A stretch of 64,000 nt of DNA from Rhizophagus clarus (Eukaryota; Glomeromycota; Glomeromycetes; Glomerales; Glomeraceae), in assembly GCA_015698045.1 (NCBI GenBank), contig BLAL01000229.1, forward strand, positions 966,001 to 1,030,000, read 5' to 3'. Shown here piece after piece: positions 44,196 through 56,319 of the stretch (position 1 is the stretch's first letter; every line of letters starts with the position of its first letter). The position numbers and the translations under genes were made by a program. The notes beneath the pieces are model-generated. The model was not told the DNA's origin, searched no databases, and saw only the letters and a list, made by a program, of their open reading frames with translations.

Positions 44196-47100
44196 ATGTC
44201 AATAAAAGAGAATTTTAAAAGGATTTATTGGCAGCAAAAAGCAGCAGAAAAGGGTCATGAAGATGCAATGTTTAATTTGGCCATTTTTTATAGTAATGGA
44301 AAGGAAATAGAGAAGGATTTGGAAAAAGCCTTTTACTGGTATCAGAAAGCAGCAGAGAGTGGACATATAAACGCAATGGATAGGTTGGCCATTTGTTACA
44401 GTAATGGGGAGGGGATAGAGAAGGATTTGGAAAAAGCCTTTCATTGGTGTCAGAAAGCAGCAGAGAGTGGGAATATAACTGCAATGAATAATTTGGCCAT
44501 TTATTATAAAAATGGAAAGGGGACAGAAAAGGATTTTAAGAATGCCTTTTACTGGTATCAGAAAGCAGCAGAGGGTGGAAATGTATCTGCAATGAATAGT
44601 TTGGCTTTTCGTTATGAAAATGGAGAGGGAACAGAAAAGGATTTTAAGAATGCCTTTCACTGGTATCTGAAAGCAGCAGAAAGCGGAAATGTTAAGGCAA
44701 TGAATAATTTGGCCATTTGTTATGAAAGTGGAAAGGGAACAGAAAATGATTTGGATAGAGCCTTTTATTGGCATCAAAAAGCAGCAGAGAAGGGAAATGT
44801 ATCTGCAATGGTTAGTTTGGCAATTTGTTATAAAAATGGAAAGGGGACAGAAAAGGATTTGAAGAATGCCTTTCACTGGTATCAGAAAGCGGCAGAGAAT
44901 GGAGAAGCATTTGCAATGAATAGTTTAGCAATTTGTTATAAAAATGGAAATGGGATAGAGAAGGATTTGAAGAATGCCTTTTACTGGTATCAAAAATCAG
45001 CAGAGAGCGGGAACATATCTGCAATGAATAGTTTGGCAATTTGTTATAAAAATGGAAATGGGATAGAGAAGGATTTGAAGAATGCCTTTTACTGGTATCA
45101 AAAATCAGCAGAGAGTGGGAACATATCTGCAATGAATAGTTTGGCATTTTGTTATGAAAATGGAAATGGAACTGAGAAGGATTTGAAAAAAGCCTTTTAC
45201 TGGTATCAGAAAGCAGCAGAGAGTGGAAATGTATCTGCAATGAATAATTTGGCAATTTGTTATAATAATGGAGAGGGAATAGAGAAGGATTTGGAGAAAG
45301 CCTTTCACTGGTACCAGAAAGCAGCAGAAAGTGGAAATGAAGATGCAATGTTTAGTTTGGCCATTTATTACAGTAATAGAGAGGAAATGGAAAAGGATTT
45401 TAAGAAAGCTTTTTACTGGTATCAGAAAGCAGCAGAGAGTGGATATATAAGGGCAATGTTAAATTTGGCAATTTGTTACAATAATGGTAAGGGAATAGAG
45501 AAGAATTTGGAGAAAGCCTTTCACTGGTATCAAAAAGCAGCAGAGAGTGGAAATGTAAAGGCAATGAATAGTTTGGCAATTTGTTATAAAAATGGAAAGG
45601 GAACAGAAAAGGATTTGAGCAAAACTTTTCGCTGGTATCAAAAAGCAGCAGAGAATGGAAATGCATCTGCAATGAATAATTTGGCCATTCATTATGAAGA
45701 TGGAAGAGGAGTGGAGAAGGATTTTAAAAAAGCCTTTTACTGGTACCAGAAAGCAGCAGAAAGTGGAAATATATCTGCAATGTTTAAGTTGGCAGTTTGT
45801 TATGAAAATGAAAAGGGAATAGAGAAAGATTTGAAAAAAGCCTTTCACTGGTATCAGAAAGCAGCAGAGAATGGATATATAAGGGCAATGTTTAATTTGG
45901 CCATTTGTTACAATAATAGCAAAGGAACAGAAAAGGATTTTGAGAAAGCCTTTTACTGGTATCAGAAAGCAGCAGAGAATGGAGATGCATATGCGATGAA
46001 TAGTTTGGCCATTTGTTATAAAAATGGAAAGGGAATTGAAAAGGATTTGAAAAAAGCCTTTTACTGGTATCAGAAAGCAGCAGAGAGCGGAAGTGCATCT
46101 GCAATGAATAATTTGGCCAGTTGGTATGAAAATGGAAAGGAAGTGGAGAAGGATTTAGAAAAAGCCTTTTACTGGTATAAAAAAGCATCAAAGGGTGGAA
46201 ATGCAACTGCAATGAATAATTTAGCTATTTGTTATGAAAGTGGAAATGGAACAGAAAAGGATTTAAAAAAAGCTTTTCACTGGTATCAGAAAGCAGCAGA
46301 GAGTGAAAATGCATATGCAATGAATAGTTTAGCCATTCATTATAAAAATGGAAAGGAAACAGAGAAGGATTTAATGAAGGCCTTTTATTGGTATCAGAAA
46401 GCAGCAGAGAGTGGAAATGTGGGGGCAATGTTTAGTCTAGCCAATTGTTACAATAATGGAGAGGGAACAGAGAAGGATTTGAAGAAAGCCTTTCACTGGT
46501 ATCAGAAAGCAGCAGAGAGTGGAAGTGCATCTGCAATGAATAGTTTGGCCATTTGTTATGAAAATGGGAATGGAACAGATAAAGATTTAAATAAAGCCTT
46601 TCACTGGTATCAGAAAGCGGCGGAGAGTGGAAATTTATCTGCAATGAATAATTTGGCCATTCATTATGAAGATGGAAGAGGAGTGGAGAAGGATTTGGAT
46701 AAAGCCTTTCACTGGTATCAGAAAGCAGCAGAGAGTAGAAATGTATCTGCAATGAATAACTTGGCAATTTGTTATGAAAATGGAAAGGTAACAGAGAAGG
46801 ATATGAAGAAAGCCTTTTACTGGTATCAGAAAGCGGCAGAAAGTGGAAATGTGTCTGCAATGAATAGTTTGGCCATTTGTTATGAAAATGGAGAGGGAAT
46901 AGAAAAAGACTTGGAGAAAGCCTTTTACTTTTGCCAGAAAGTAGCGGAGAATGGAAATGAAGATGCAATGTTTAATTTGGCCATTTGTTATGAAAATGGG
47001 GAAGGAACAGAAAAGGATTTGGAGAAAGCCTTTTATTGGTATCAAAAAGCAGCAGAAAGTAATGAAATAAGTTTTAAAAATAAATTTTGTAATAAATGCA

Positions 47101-48429
47101 AGCAACTATATACTGATTACCAATGGTGCCAACAATGTAATTCTAAACAATTTCAACAAAATTTTTCAAAATGGACAAGTAAAAATAAATTTATTGATAA
47201 ATTTATTCAAGAAGCACAAATAAATGCTAAAAGTAGGTATGAAGTTTTGGAGTGGATACCTTATAATAAATTGTCAAATATTAATTATTATGATAAAGGA
47301 GGATTTAGTGAAATTCATAAAGCTATTTGGTCTGATGGACCAATTTATAGTTGGAATTTTAATAAACAACAATGGAATAGATGGAACATCCAAACAGGCT
47401 ATGAGGTTGTTCTTAAAATACTTAATAATTCATCAAATATCAATGATAAATTTCTGGATGAGGTATCGTATTTTTATTTAATAACTAATTTTTTTTTTTT
47501 TGCATTAAAATTTATTTTTTTTATAATTTATATACTAGTGGAAATATCATTATGATTGTCAGAAAAATTCATTTTCAAAATTTGTTCAATTCTTTGGAAT
47601 TACTCAAGATCCAAATAATTTAAATTATATAATAGTAATGAGTTATGCAAAAAAAGGAAATTTGAGAAAATGTTTACCTGATATAATTAAATTTAAGTGG
47701 CAAGACAAATTACAATTATTGATAAAAATTATATTAGGACTTAAAGTAATTCATGAATCAAATCTAACTCATGGTGATTTTCATGATGGAAATATTTTAA
47801 TGTCAGATAATCATAACGAAATATTTATTATTGATTTAGGATTATGCAAACCTGTAAATAATTTACAAGATTCTGACAAAAAACCTAATGAAATTTATGG
47901 AGTTGTGCCTTATATGGCACCCGAAGTATTAAAAAACGAACTTTATACTCAAGCAAGTGACATTTATAGTTTTTCAATGATAATGTGGGAATTTACATCA
48001 GGTGTTCCTCCATTTAATAATAGAACATATGACTACAAACTTATCTATGATATTTGCAAACTAGAACGTCCTGAAATCATAAGAAATACTCCAAAATGTT
48101 ATGTTGATTTAATGAAAAGATGTTGGGAACCAAATCCTTCCAATAGACCGACTATAATTGAGCTTGAACATAAAATATCTGAATGGATTAGGTCTATTAA
48201 TGAATATTATAGATTAAATAGGGATGGAAAATTTAAATATCGAGTATCCAATGTTAATAACGAATTAAAAAATGACATGTTGGAATTTGTAAAAGCTAAC
48301 AATACTTTAACACAGGGACAAGCTAATTTTTCTACTATTGTACGATTTTATTCACAAGCATATTGTACAAGTCGCAACATTTTAGTTAAAGATATCTCTG
48401 AGTGTTCGGAATGTGCAATTGAAGATTAA
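44196..48429 (+). CDS. Sel1-repeat / protein kinase fusion, two exons
   Basis: Exon 1 is 44196-47462, exon 2 is 47539-48429; GTATCG and ATACTAG bound the intron and phase is kept (1385 residues). Residues 8-955 are about 26 full Sel1-like repeats of 36 residues (consensus KAFYWYQKAAESGN-SAMNSLA) plus a partial one. Then come CNKC...WCQQC (about 965-981) and a kinase domain: KGGFSEI (about 1034), VVLK (about 1074), HGDFHDGN (Asp about 1169), DLG (about 1188) and APEVL. Sel1 arrays are helical-pair scaffolds for protein contacts, so a kinase with a built-in docking arm is likely. Repeats 8 and 9 are nearly identical DNA, a recent 108-bp duplication. The first repeat is the start itself and TTTATTTAG lies just upstream, so an earlier exon is possible. 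AATAAA is at 48506-48511. Confidence 0.85.
44941..45156 (+). repeat. Near-identical 108-bp tandem copies within the Sel1 array
   Basis: The unit starting AAAATGGAAATGGGATAGAG at 44941 recurs at 45049 with very few changes (for example GAGAGCGGG against GAGAGTGGG). The other Sel1 repeats in the gene differ much more at DNA level, so this pair is the newest duplication. Confidence 0.8.
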
Positions 48430-48869
48430 ATTGTTATTAATTATTTTTATTGATAAGATTATTTATTATATACAATATTTATATTATGTATTTTACAAAT
48501 TTTACAATAAAGGATAACTAAAGATAATATTTATTTACATTCAGTTTTTATTCTATTTACAATTTGTCCAGAACTTAATTATAATATTAATGTCAGTCTA
48601 AAAATGATACTAGTAGTTAATTGATGTAAATTTTAAACTTATTATTTCTAATAAAAATTATAATAACAATTGATTCAGAGTTCTATTTGATTGTACTTTC
48701 TACAAGGACTTTAATTTATATATACTGTATTAAGAATCAAATAATTAGAATAATATAATTAATTCTAGTTGTGTATTATTAGTATAAACTTACAATATTT
48801 GTAACTAAATAAAAACAACTAAATGTATAAAAGAATGTATAATTTCACAAAAAACCTATGATATTTAAA
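48430..48869. other. 3' flank of the kinase fusion gene
   Basis: AT-rich sequence with a polyadenylation-type AATAAA at 48506-48511. No other feature is seen. Confidence 0.5.
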
Positions 48870-48871
48870 TA

Positions 48872-49382
48872 CAGATGGCTACAAAAAGTATACGGACATT
48901 TAAAGATATTTTAGCATCTAGTGATTGAAAATTCATGATTTTATATTCATTAGATTCGTCTATATGAGAGGAATCGAATGATAATAAAACCAGATTCAAA
49001 ACACAATTATGCTTTAAATATTTAGACGTTCCTAGTATTATATTTTTTGATCCAATAATTGGATTTTCATGGTCTTTAGCTTATTTATTCATCTTATTGA
49101 GACGATTCAAATGATGGTAAATACATAACGATTGGACCAATAATAAGCAAATTATGATATTTTTTAAATTTATAACTATTTATTATGCTATTTGTATAAA
49201 TCATAGATTTTTTACAATGAGTATTCTCGTATTTCCAAAAAATTCTGAAAAATATGAAGTATGGGAGTTGTTTATTATGAATGTAAGTACAGAATAATAC
49301 ATTAATTTATATTACATTAATATATAATGATCAGCATATTTTAGTAAAAAAAAGGTGTCCATATACTTTTGGTAGCCATCTG
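48872..49382. mobile_element. Tc1/mariner-type MITE, 511 bp
   Basis: The ends are CAGATGGCTACAAAAAGTA and, read inverted from the right, CAGATGGCTACCAAAAGTA, with about 27 bp of inverted repeat and few mismatches. TA lies on both sides (48870-48871 and 49383-49384), the target duplication of the Tc1/mariner superfamily. There is no transposase and the core is AT-rich. Confidence 0.8.
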
Positions 49383-49384
49383 TA

Positions 49385-51782
49385 ATAATTTTAACATATT
49401 CATTGATATCATAACTATCAATTAAAATATCATAACGATACAAGATTGTTTAATTTTTAGGTTTTTCTTTATAAAATATTGTATGTGATTAACACCCAGA
49501 TTCACTATAATATTAAGAATGTCATGACATCTTATTTTTAGAATAATTTCTAAAATGAGAAGTGGAATCAAAAATCAAGTTGACATGCTCATTTAATGAT
49601 CGGTTAATAGTGAATTTGATGATATGAGTAGAATTAATTGTAAAGGAAAATTGATGATATAATTTGCGGACGGCTACGACACCATATTACTGATTTTTGT
49701 TTACCGACATGAAAAATTACCTTATACATCATTTTATTGAAACGTTATTTTACTATGAAAATTACCCAACTTTTTTATCAACTCAGTTTCCTGCACTGAG
49801 AAAAAAGGAATTTTAGAGTAGGGCAATGCATGAGTTGTGAAAAAATAAATGATGCAATAAAATTGTTGATATAAAAGTATTACGAGATACTTACGGAGCT
49901 TCCTGTGGTCTTGTCAATCAGGATTTTTCACTCCTGACTATTTTCTAATAAGAAAAAGTTTGGCATATTTTCTTTTAAATTTCAATAATAAAATTCAATT
50001 TATGAAATATATAACATTCAACTGTTTATTTTTTTTTTTAAATTTTTTTTAAAAAAATTCCGATTTCGCCAATAAATAATTATTACTTATTTGACGAAAA
50101 CTAGTCTTTTAGAAAAAAAGAACTTTAAAAATCTTAAAAACTAAAACCATTTCTGCTTCTGTATTTTTTGACTTTGCCTAATTAACATTTTTAAGTACTT
50201 CAAATTATTTTTTTACATCTCACTTTTATTCGTGGTTTGGTAAGCCTTTGGCTTTTCAGTTTGTTTGAAACTTTACCGGTTGCTTTTTTTTTAATTATAT
50301 CATGCTAATTTATATTATTTTGATGTTATTAATTCAATTATTCAAGTTATAAGTTATTACAAATAGAACAAGACAAGAAAGGCGAATTTTTATTATCAAA
50401 AAAAGGGTTGTAAATATGACTTTTTTTATATCATTATCATTTATCTGCTAATTCGTAATGCCGTAAATAATATCATTTTGTTGATCCCTTATGAAGTTTA
50501 ATATAATAATAGTACAATAATGGTAATTGATGAACCGTGTTACAATTAATTTCTTATGATCAATCAGATCAAAGTTTCTTCACCTTGATCGCAACCTGGC
50601 CCTAACCCTTAATATTAGTAAAAAGAACTAAAATTCAAGATTAAATTTAAACTAAACTAATTTTGGCTTTTTGTAGGCTTTAAAAGATCTGATAGTGATT
50701 TTACGTAAATAAAACAAAGTTTTTGATTCTTTTGTTTAACAACTCCTTTAACTTAAAAAGTTTTATTTCATCTTTTCAAATTTTGTTAAAATATAAAATC
50801 ATTAGATAGAAACTTTTGACGTTAGTAAATCAGGAACTCAATGACGCTGAATAATACACGACCAATACAGAACCATGGATTTTATAACACAAACAATCTT
50901 AAATTTTTATTAATTAATAAATTTTATTTATGAGGAACATTTCATTTTTCGATTTTGCTATCTTCATTCAGATATTCTTGTTCCATAATCGGTGTTAATC
51001 GGTGTGAAATAATGGGTTTAAATGAAAAATAGAAAAAATAGAAATTTAGGGAATCAATATTATAAACATATGAATAATATGAAGTTTTAAAAAAGTATTA
51101 TGGGAGTTATGTATCACAAAATTTGTATATTGTTTTTAGTAAAATATAAAACATAATTTAACTACCATTTGTGTTATTGTAATGCAGATCTTTAATAAAA
51201 TGGTACCACCTCAAACTATTATACCATATGGATTTGATCGGCACTGAGGTCGTTTGAATAATAATTTATTCATTGAAGAAAAAAAAAAAAATTATTATTT
51301 ATGACAACGTTTTAATTGGATTGTTTTTTTTTCTAATCAATCTTTATTATCCTTATCTATATAATTTATTTTATTAAATAGTAGAATTTTTCTATCTGGT
51401 TCTTTTATCCCATTATAATTATTTTTAATTTAAGATATCCAAATATTTGTTCAAATGATCAACCTTCGGATATCCTCCGAAAAAAAAAATAAAGTTTAAT
51501 TGAAACAGGGTATAACAGGTTTTTTTTTATCAATAGATCAATCACTACAATCATTAAAAAAAAGTAGTAAATAATTAAGAGTTACAAAAAAAAAATAAAT
51601 AAATAAATAAAATTTTTCTTTTCCCCTTTTTCACCAAAATTTTGTTTTTTTTTTTTCCGGCGAAAAAAAAAAAAAAAATTTTATCGACACACCTAAAATA
51701 TAAAAAAATTTTTCTTTTTTTTTTTTTCTTCTTCGAAAAAACTGTAACACGTTATTTTATTTATTCGATACAAAATTATATA
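49385..51782. other. AT-rich intergenic stretch and leader of the Smr/Sel1 gene
   Basis: No gene is recognised in 49385-51600. A short plus-strand phrase at 50965-50985 (ATTCAGATATTCTTGTTCCAT) matches the inverted start of the kinase gene (QEYLSE, near 39660), so a decayed kinase 5' end on the minus strand is possible. The last 180 bp before the Smr/Sel1 start are dominated by A and T homopolymers, as expected of a leader. Confidence 0.4.
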
Positions 51783-53459
51783 ATGACAGATAAGATATTA
51801 ACGGAATCAAAAAATGATAATATATTAACGGAACCAAAAAATAATGATACATTAAAAAATGAAAATACGTTAATAAGAAATCAGAGAGTTTCTATCGTAC
51901 TTTCAAGCACAAGTTCCGAAACTTTATCTATTGATACTTTAAGTTTAGATGCTCAATCATTTAAATCCATTAGTTCAAAATCACCTTCAACAATAAATTT
52001 AACATTTTCCCCTACTGAAGAAAATTTTCCTTCTAGTTTAACTCCTAATAATAAAAAGAAAAAAAATATTCTTATAACAATTAAAGATAAGATACCAAAT
52101 CCTACAGATATATTACGTAATGTTAAAAAAGATATAAGGAATTTCATTACAAAAGATAAACAAAGAAGAAAGGAAACTGATTTTTTAGGTTATTATCAAT
52201 GTATAAATACTTCGGAATTATTAAATTCAAAAATTTCTTTATCTACTGCTAGAATTAATTTACATGAAGGGGAATCTGTTGATGAAGCCAAACGTATAGT
52301 TATTACTAATATTCAAAATTCTCCTTACATTGAAAATGTTTCACTTTTTATTATTCCTGGTAAAGGAAATCATATGAATAGTAGTAATGTTCCTGGTATT
52401 TTAAATAAAAGTTTTCTTGATTGGATGAATGATTCTTCAATTAAAAATTTGGTTGATGGGGAACCTATAAAAGGGGAAGGAACCTATGAAGTATTTATAA
52501 AAAGGATTCATGATGATGAAAATAATAATAATTTTTATGAAGTTAAGGATAAAGTATTAAAAGAATGGGAAAAAAATGCTAAAAATAGTAAAGATATAAA
52601 ACATAAGATGGCATTGGCAGGATATTATATGAAAGGTCCAAAAGAAAAATATTTTGAGGCAGAAAGTTGGTATAAAAAAGCAGAAAAATTAGGTTCTATG
52701 GAAGCAAAATTATGTTTAGGTTATATGCATTCTATTGGTAAATTACGATTTGATCCGAAACGATCCAAAGAATTATTTAAAGGAGTTATAAGTAAATTAG
52801 AAAAATCTAATAAAGATAAGGATAAAAAATTATGTAGAATTGCTATGAGAAATATGGCTTTAGTATATCATAATAGTCATTTTATAAAACCTTTTGAATG
52901 GGATAATTTAACAAAAATATCAAAATTAAGTGATTTAAAAGTTAAAAAATTATCTAAAGTTAAATTAAAAATTGCTATTAAATGGTATATGAAATCTAGT
53001 AATTTGGGTGATAGTCAATCCGCTTATAATCTTGGTTTACTTTATGAAAGTGATGATAATAATGGTACTAGAAAAGATATTTATCAAGCTGAAATTTATT
53101 TTAGAAAAGCTGTTGAATATGATAATAATAATTTATATGCAAAAGCAAAATTAGGAAGATTATTAATTAATAAAAAGGATGCGAATGAAAAAGAGAAAGG
53201 TTTTAAAATGTTGGAAGAAACTGCGAATCTTGGATTAGTTATGAGTCAAACTTATCTTGGTGAATATTATGAAAAAGAAGGAAATTTTGAAGAAGCCATC
53301 AAATTTTATTTTAAAGCTGCTAAACAACGTCGTGGTCGTTATAGTCATATTGCGCAATATCATTTTAAAGAATTAAGCAAAGATATTTTAGAATCATATG
53401 AAAGGGACAAGGATTATGGTTATATTAATTGTGAAGAAAAGCTTAAGGATATTTATTAA
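51783..53459 (+). CDS. Smr-like domain plus Sel1-like repeat protein
   Basis: I choose the ATG at 51783 (MTDKILTESK; 558 residues). The ATG at 51642 lies in a poly-T/poly-A leader that would add a run of Phe and Lys. Residues 1-130 are polar and probably disordered. Residues 157-240 resemble an Smr domain: INLHEGESVDEAKRIV matches the LHG-x-x-x-x-EA start and IIPGKGNH the HGxG motif, here PGKG. Residues 270-545 hold Sel1/TPR-like helix pairs (AESWYKKAEKLGSMEAKLCL, AIKWYMKSSNLGDSQSAYNL). Smr domains act on nucleic acid in other proteins; with Pro replacing the usual His the activity here is uncertain. There is no intron. The likely role is a scaffold. Confidence 0.75.
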   Translation: MTDKILTESKNDNILTEPKNNDTLKNENTLIRNQRVSIVLSSTSSETLSIDTLSLDAQSFKSISSKSPSTINLTFSPTEENFPSSLTPNNKKKKNILITIKDKIPNPTDILRNVKKDIRNFITKDKQRRKETDFLGYYQCINTSELLNSKISLSTARINLHEGESVDEAKRIVITNIQNSPYIENVSLFIIPGKGNHMNSSNVPGILNKSFLDWMNDSSIKNLVDGEPIKGEGTYEVFIKRIHDDENNNNFYEVKDKVLKEWEKNAKNSKDIKHKMALAGYYMKGPKEKYFEAESWYKKAEKLGSMEAKLCLGYMHSIGKLRFDPKRSKELFKGVISKLEKSNKDKDKKLCRIAMRNMALVYHNSHFIKPFEWDNLTKISKLSDLKVKKLSKVKLKIAIKWYMKSSNLGDSQSAYNLGLLYESDDNNGTRKDIYQAEIYFRKAVEYDNNNLYAKAKLGRLLINKKDANEKEKGFKMLEETANLGLVMSQTYLGEYYEKEGNFEEAIKFYFKAAKQRRGRYSHIAQYHFKELSKDILESYERDKDYGYINCEEKLKDIY

Positions 53460-53679
53460 TATTAGTTTAATAGTTTTGATTTAGTTATTATATAAGTTTA
53501 TAAGTATCTGTATTGTTATATGTTATTAGCTTTTATTATTTATTATTCATCACTCATTCATTCATTCATTCATTCATTCATTCATGTATTAAATTTTTAG
53601 GCAAAAATAAAAAAATTATATTTTAAAAATTAAATACACGTTTCAGTGCTTTTTGCATCGACTTGTGCTTTTGAACAAA

Positions 53680-54660
53680 TTATTATTCCATTGATCTAAA
53701 ATTTTATAAGTTTCTTTTTCTGTTGGTCGATTTAATGAATTTGCGTCTGTAATCATGATATGGAGGTAATCCAGAAATTACTTCATACATAATTATACCA
53801 TAACTATAAACATCTGAAGCTTTGATATAATTTTGTCCTCTTAAAATTTCGGGGGCTATATAAGGTAAAACACCATATATATATACTTTGTTTTTGTTTA
53901 TTTTGTGTTGCCTTATAATTTGCAGGTTTTCAAAATCCCATATCGTTATGTGAGTTAAATTCCCATCCGATAATATATTACCAACGCATGGATTATTTCG
54001 TAATCATGGATATTTCCAAGTCCATATGCAATAAAGCATAAACATTCAATTTTATTATACCAACTTAATTCGTTATAACATTTATCTAAATAATTTCGTA
54101 AACTTCCAGTTTCTGCGTAGTCTAAAATCATCATATTGAGTTATTCCATGAAAGTTAATAATGCCAATACCAAAATTAAATCCATAAGTTAGCTTATGAT
54201 GTAATGAAAACTAAAAAAGAATATATTGGTGAAAAAAATAATAAAATTTTCAAAATTATATTAATTAATACATACCTCATTCATAATCTCTATTGTAACA
54301 TTTTTTGAATTGTTCAAACTTTTCAGAGCCACAAAAATGTTTCCATTTATTTTCTAATTTTCATTTTGATCATCCCATTTGTCCATAGGTATTTGCTTTA
54401 TATACTTTACCAAACCCTCCTTTTCAATATATTTAATATCATAAAATCTCTCATACATATTTATGAGTTGATAGTTGTGTATCTTGAATAAATTTATCAA
54501 TATCATAATATATCATTATTCCCGCTAGTCCAATTTTTGAAATTTTGTTGAAACCGTTTCGCAATACATATTTCATTACACTCCTCACATATCTTATTTA
54601 ATTCTTCATTGGAATTTGTTGAAGTTTTAAATTTTTTCTATCCATTGATGAGTTTGTTAA
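53680..54660 (-). pseudogene. Protein kinase pseudogene
   Basis: The minus strand holds ordered kinase pieces: N-terminal NGFNKISKIGLAG and FIQDTQL, KGGFGKVYKAN (about 54400), a damaged middle, and YGVLPYIAPEILRGQNY, KASDVYSYGIIMYEVISGLPPYHDY (about 53870-53750). Several stops and frame changes separate the pieces, and the catalytic-loop region reads only weakly. It is a relative of the kinase gene at 38.2-39.7 kb, including the intron position (a GT near 54280 and exon 2 after it). It cannot encode a working kinase. Confidence 0.7.
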
Positions 54661-55690
54661 GCAAAATTATTATTGCAAAATAAATAATAAATAATAATAA
54701 ATAAAATTAGCTAAATTAATCGATTTATATTAATACTTAGATGGAAGTGTTTAAAAGTTTCTTGTTACCCGTCTTTAGAATTTTGAAGTACCACGAAGTT
54801 TACTTCACGTGATAAATTTTTAATCACGTTTTTTTAAATTCTGTGCAAATCATGTGATTACTACATAAGTGTAAAGTTAGTTTTTAGAACCATAGAACCA
54901 TTCATTAACATTAATAAAAAAAAAAAAATACAAGCCAATTTACAACATTCGCAAGAATATGAGCATCTAACACAAAAGTAGACCAGAAGAAATGCTAAAA
55001 CAACTATTTGAAGGATGAATATTCAGAAAATGGTTCAATTCTGTAACCTTTGAGATTTCATCCACTTACTAGGCGAAAGATGACCACTATTACACTTATA
55101 AATATTCTTAGAATTTAATAAATTATGTTGAATTTACTCAACTTGCAATTGTAGATTCTACAAGTAATGTTTTTAGAAAAGTGAATTATTTCGTAGATAA
55201 GACAGTAAATTGATTAATGGAATATTCACTTTTTTTTTAAAAAAAAAAATGGTTTCTTTAAAAATTGGTTTCAAATAAAATTCTTTAATTTTTTCAAGCA
55301 AAATGTTTGATATCTTCAAATAATTTTAAAGTAATTTATTAATTTTATTTTATTCATTACATAACTAATAACTGTAATCATAATAATATAATCATATGAT
55401 TTACGCGAGAAAGATATCAAATGTAACAGGCGTTCGACGTCCACATCTGAAATAAATAAATAAATAAAATACGTGTAAAAGATTATTCTATAAATTTTAT
55501 TTGTTAAAAATTTACACGACACAAAAAAAACGTCGCGTTGGGTGTTATTTTACTATTTAGGTAGTATGACTCATACTGTATCTTGATGAAATTTTGAGTA
55601 TATTTTATTTAGATCATATGTCAAAAGTAAAATTCGTTAATGTTGACTCATATGATATAATAATTTGATATATAGACCAATACTTTCGTT
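54661..55690. other. AT-rich intergenic stretch
   Basis: I see no gene, transposon end or RNA. A 68-codon minus-strand frame at 55316-55522 has no domain and is probably chance. Confidence 0.4.
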
Positions 55691-55699
55691 ATTTTCTAA

Positions 55700-56215
55700 T
55701 TTTTTATTTTCGTTTAACTTATTTTTTTTCGTTTAACTTATTTATTTTCGTTTAACTTATTTATTTTCGTTTAACTTATTTATTTTCGTTTAACTTATTT
55801 ATTTTCGTTTAACTTATTTATTTTCGTTTAACTTATTTATTTTCGTTTAACTTATTTATTTTCGTTTAACTTATTTATTTTCGTTTAACTTATTTATTTT
55901 CGTTTAACTTATTTTTTTTCGTTTAACTTATTTAACTTATTTTTTTCGTAACTTATTTTTTTTCGTTTAACTTCTTGTTTTTTCGTTTATTTTTTTTTTT
56001 CGTTTAACTTATTTAACTTATTTTTTTTCGTTTATCTTTCGTTTAACTTATTTTTTTTTCATTTAACTTATTTAACTTATTTTTTTCGTTTATCTTTTCG
56101 TTAACTTATTTTCTTTTGTTTAGCTTACTTTTTTTTCGTTTAACTTACTTTTCTTTCGTTTAACTTATTTTATTCGTTTAGCTTATTTTTCTTTTCATTT
56201 AACTTATTCATTTAA
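55700..56215. repeat. 19-bp minisatellite, decaying to the right
   Basis: The unit TTATTTATTTTCGTTTAAC is repeated about eleven times almost perfectly from about 55730 to 55915. To the right it degenerates, with varying T-run lengths and missing TTATT parts, up to about 56215. CGTTTAACTTATT is the most conserved part. Confidence 0.85.
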
Positions 56216-56319
56216 CGAGTGGATATAGTGGTACGAAGCGGATAGGAAGAATATTACGAGTGGATAGGAATAGATTGATTTGTTGAAAAATTGATATAGA
56301 GTAAGTTCTTCTTACTATT

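Noticed and set aside
44199-47105. Many minus-strand open frames of 67-225 codons
   Set aside because: They are antisense shadows of the Sel1 repeat array, repeating with its 108-bp period.
51642-51782. Upstream ATG for the Smr/Sel1 gene
   Set aside because: It would add 47 residues of homopolymer-coded Phe and Lys; the ATG at 51783 gives a normal start.
55700-56215. CRISPR-like array
   Set aside because: Units are contiguous 19-mers without unique spacers and the genome is eukaryotic; it is a minisatellite.
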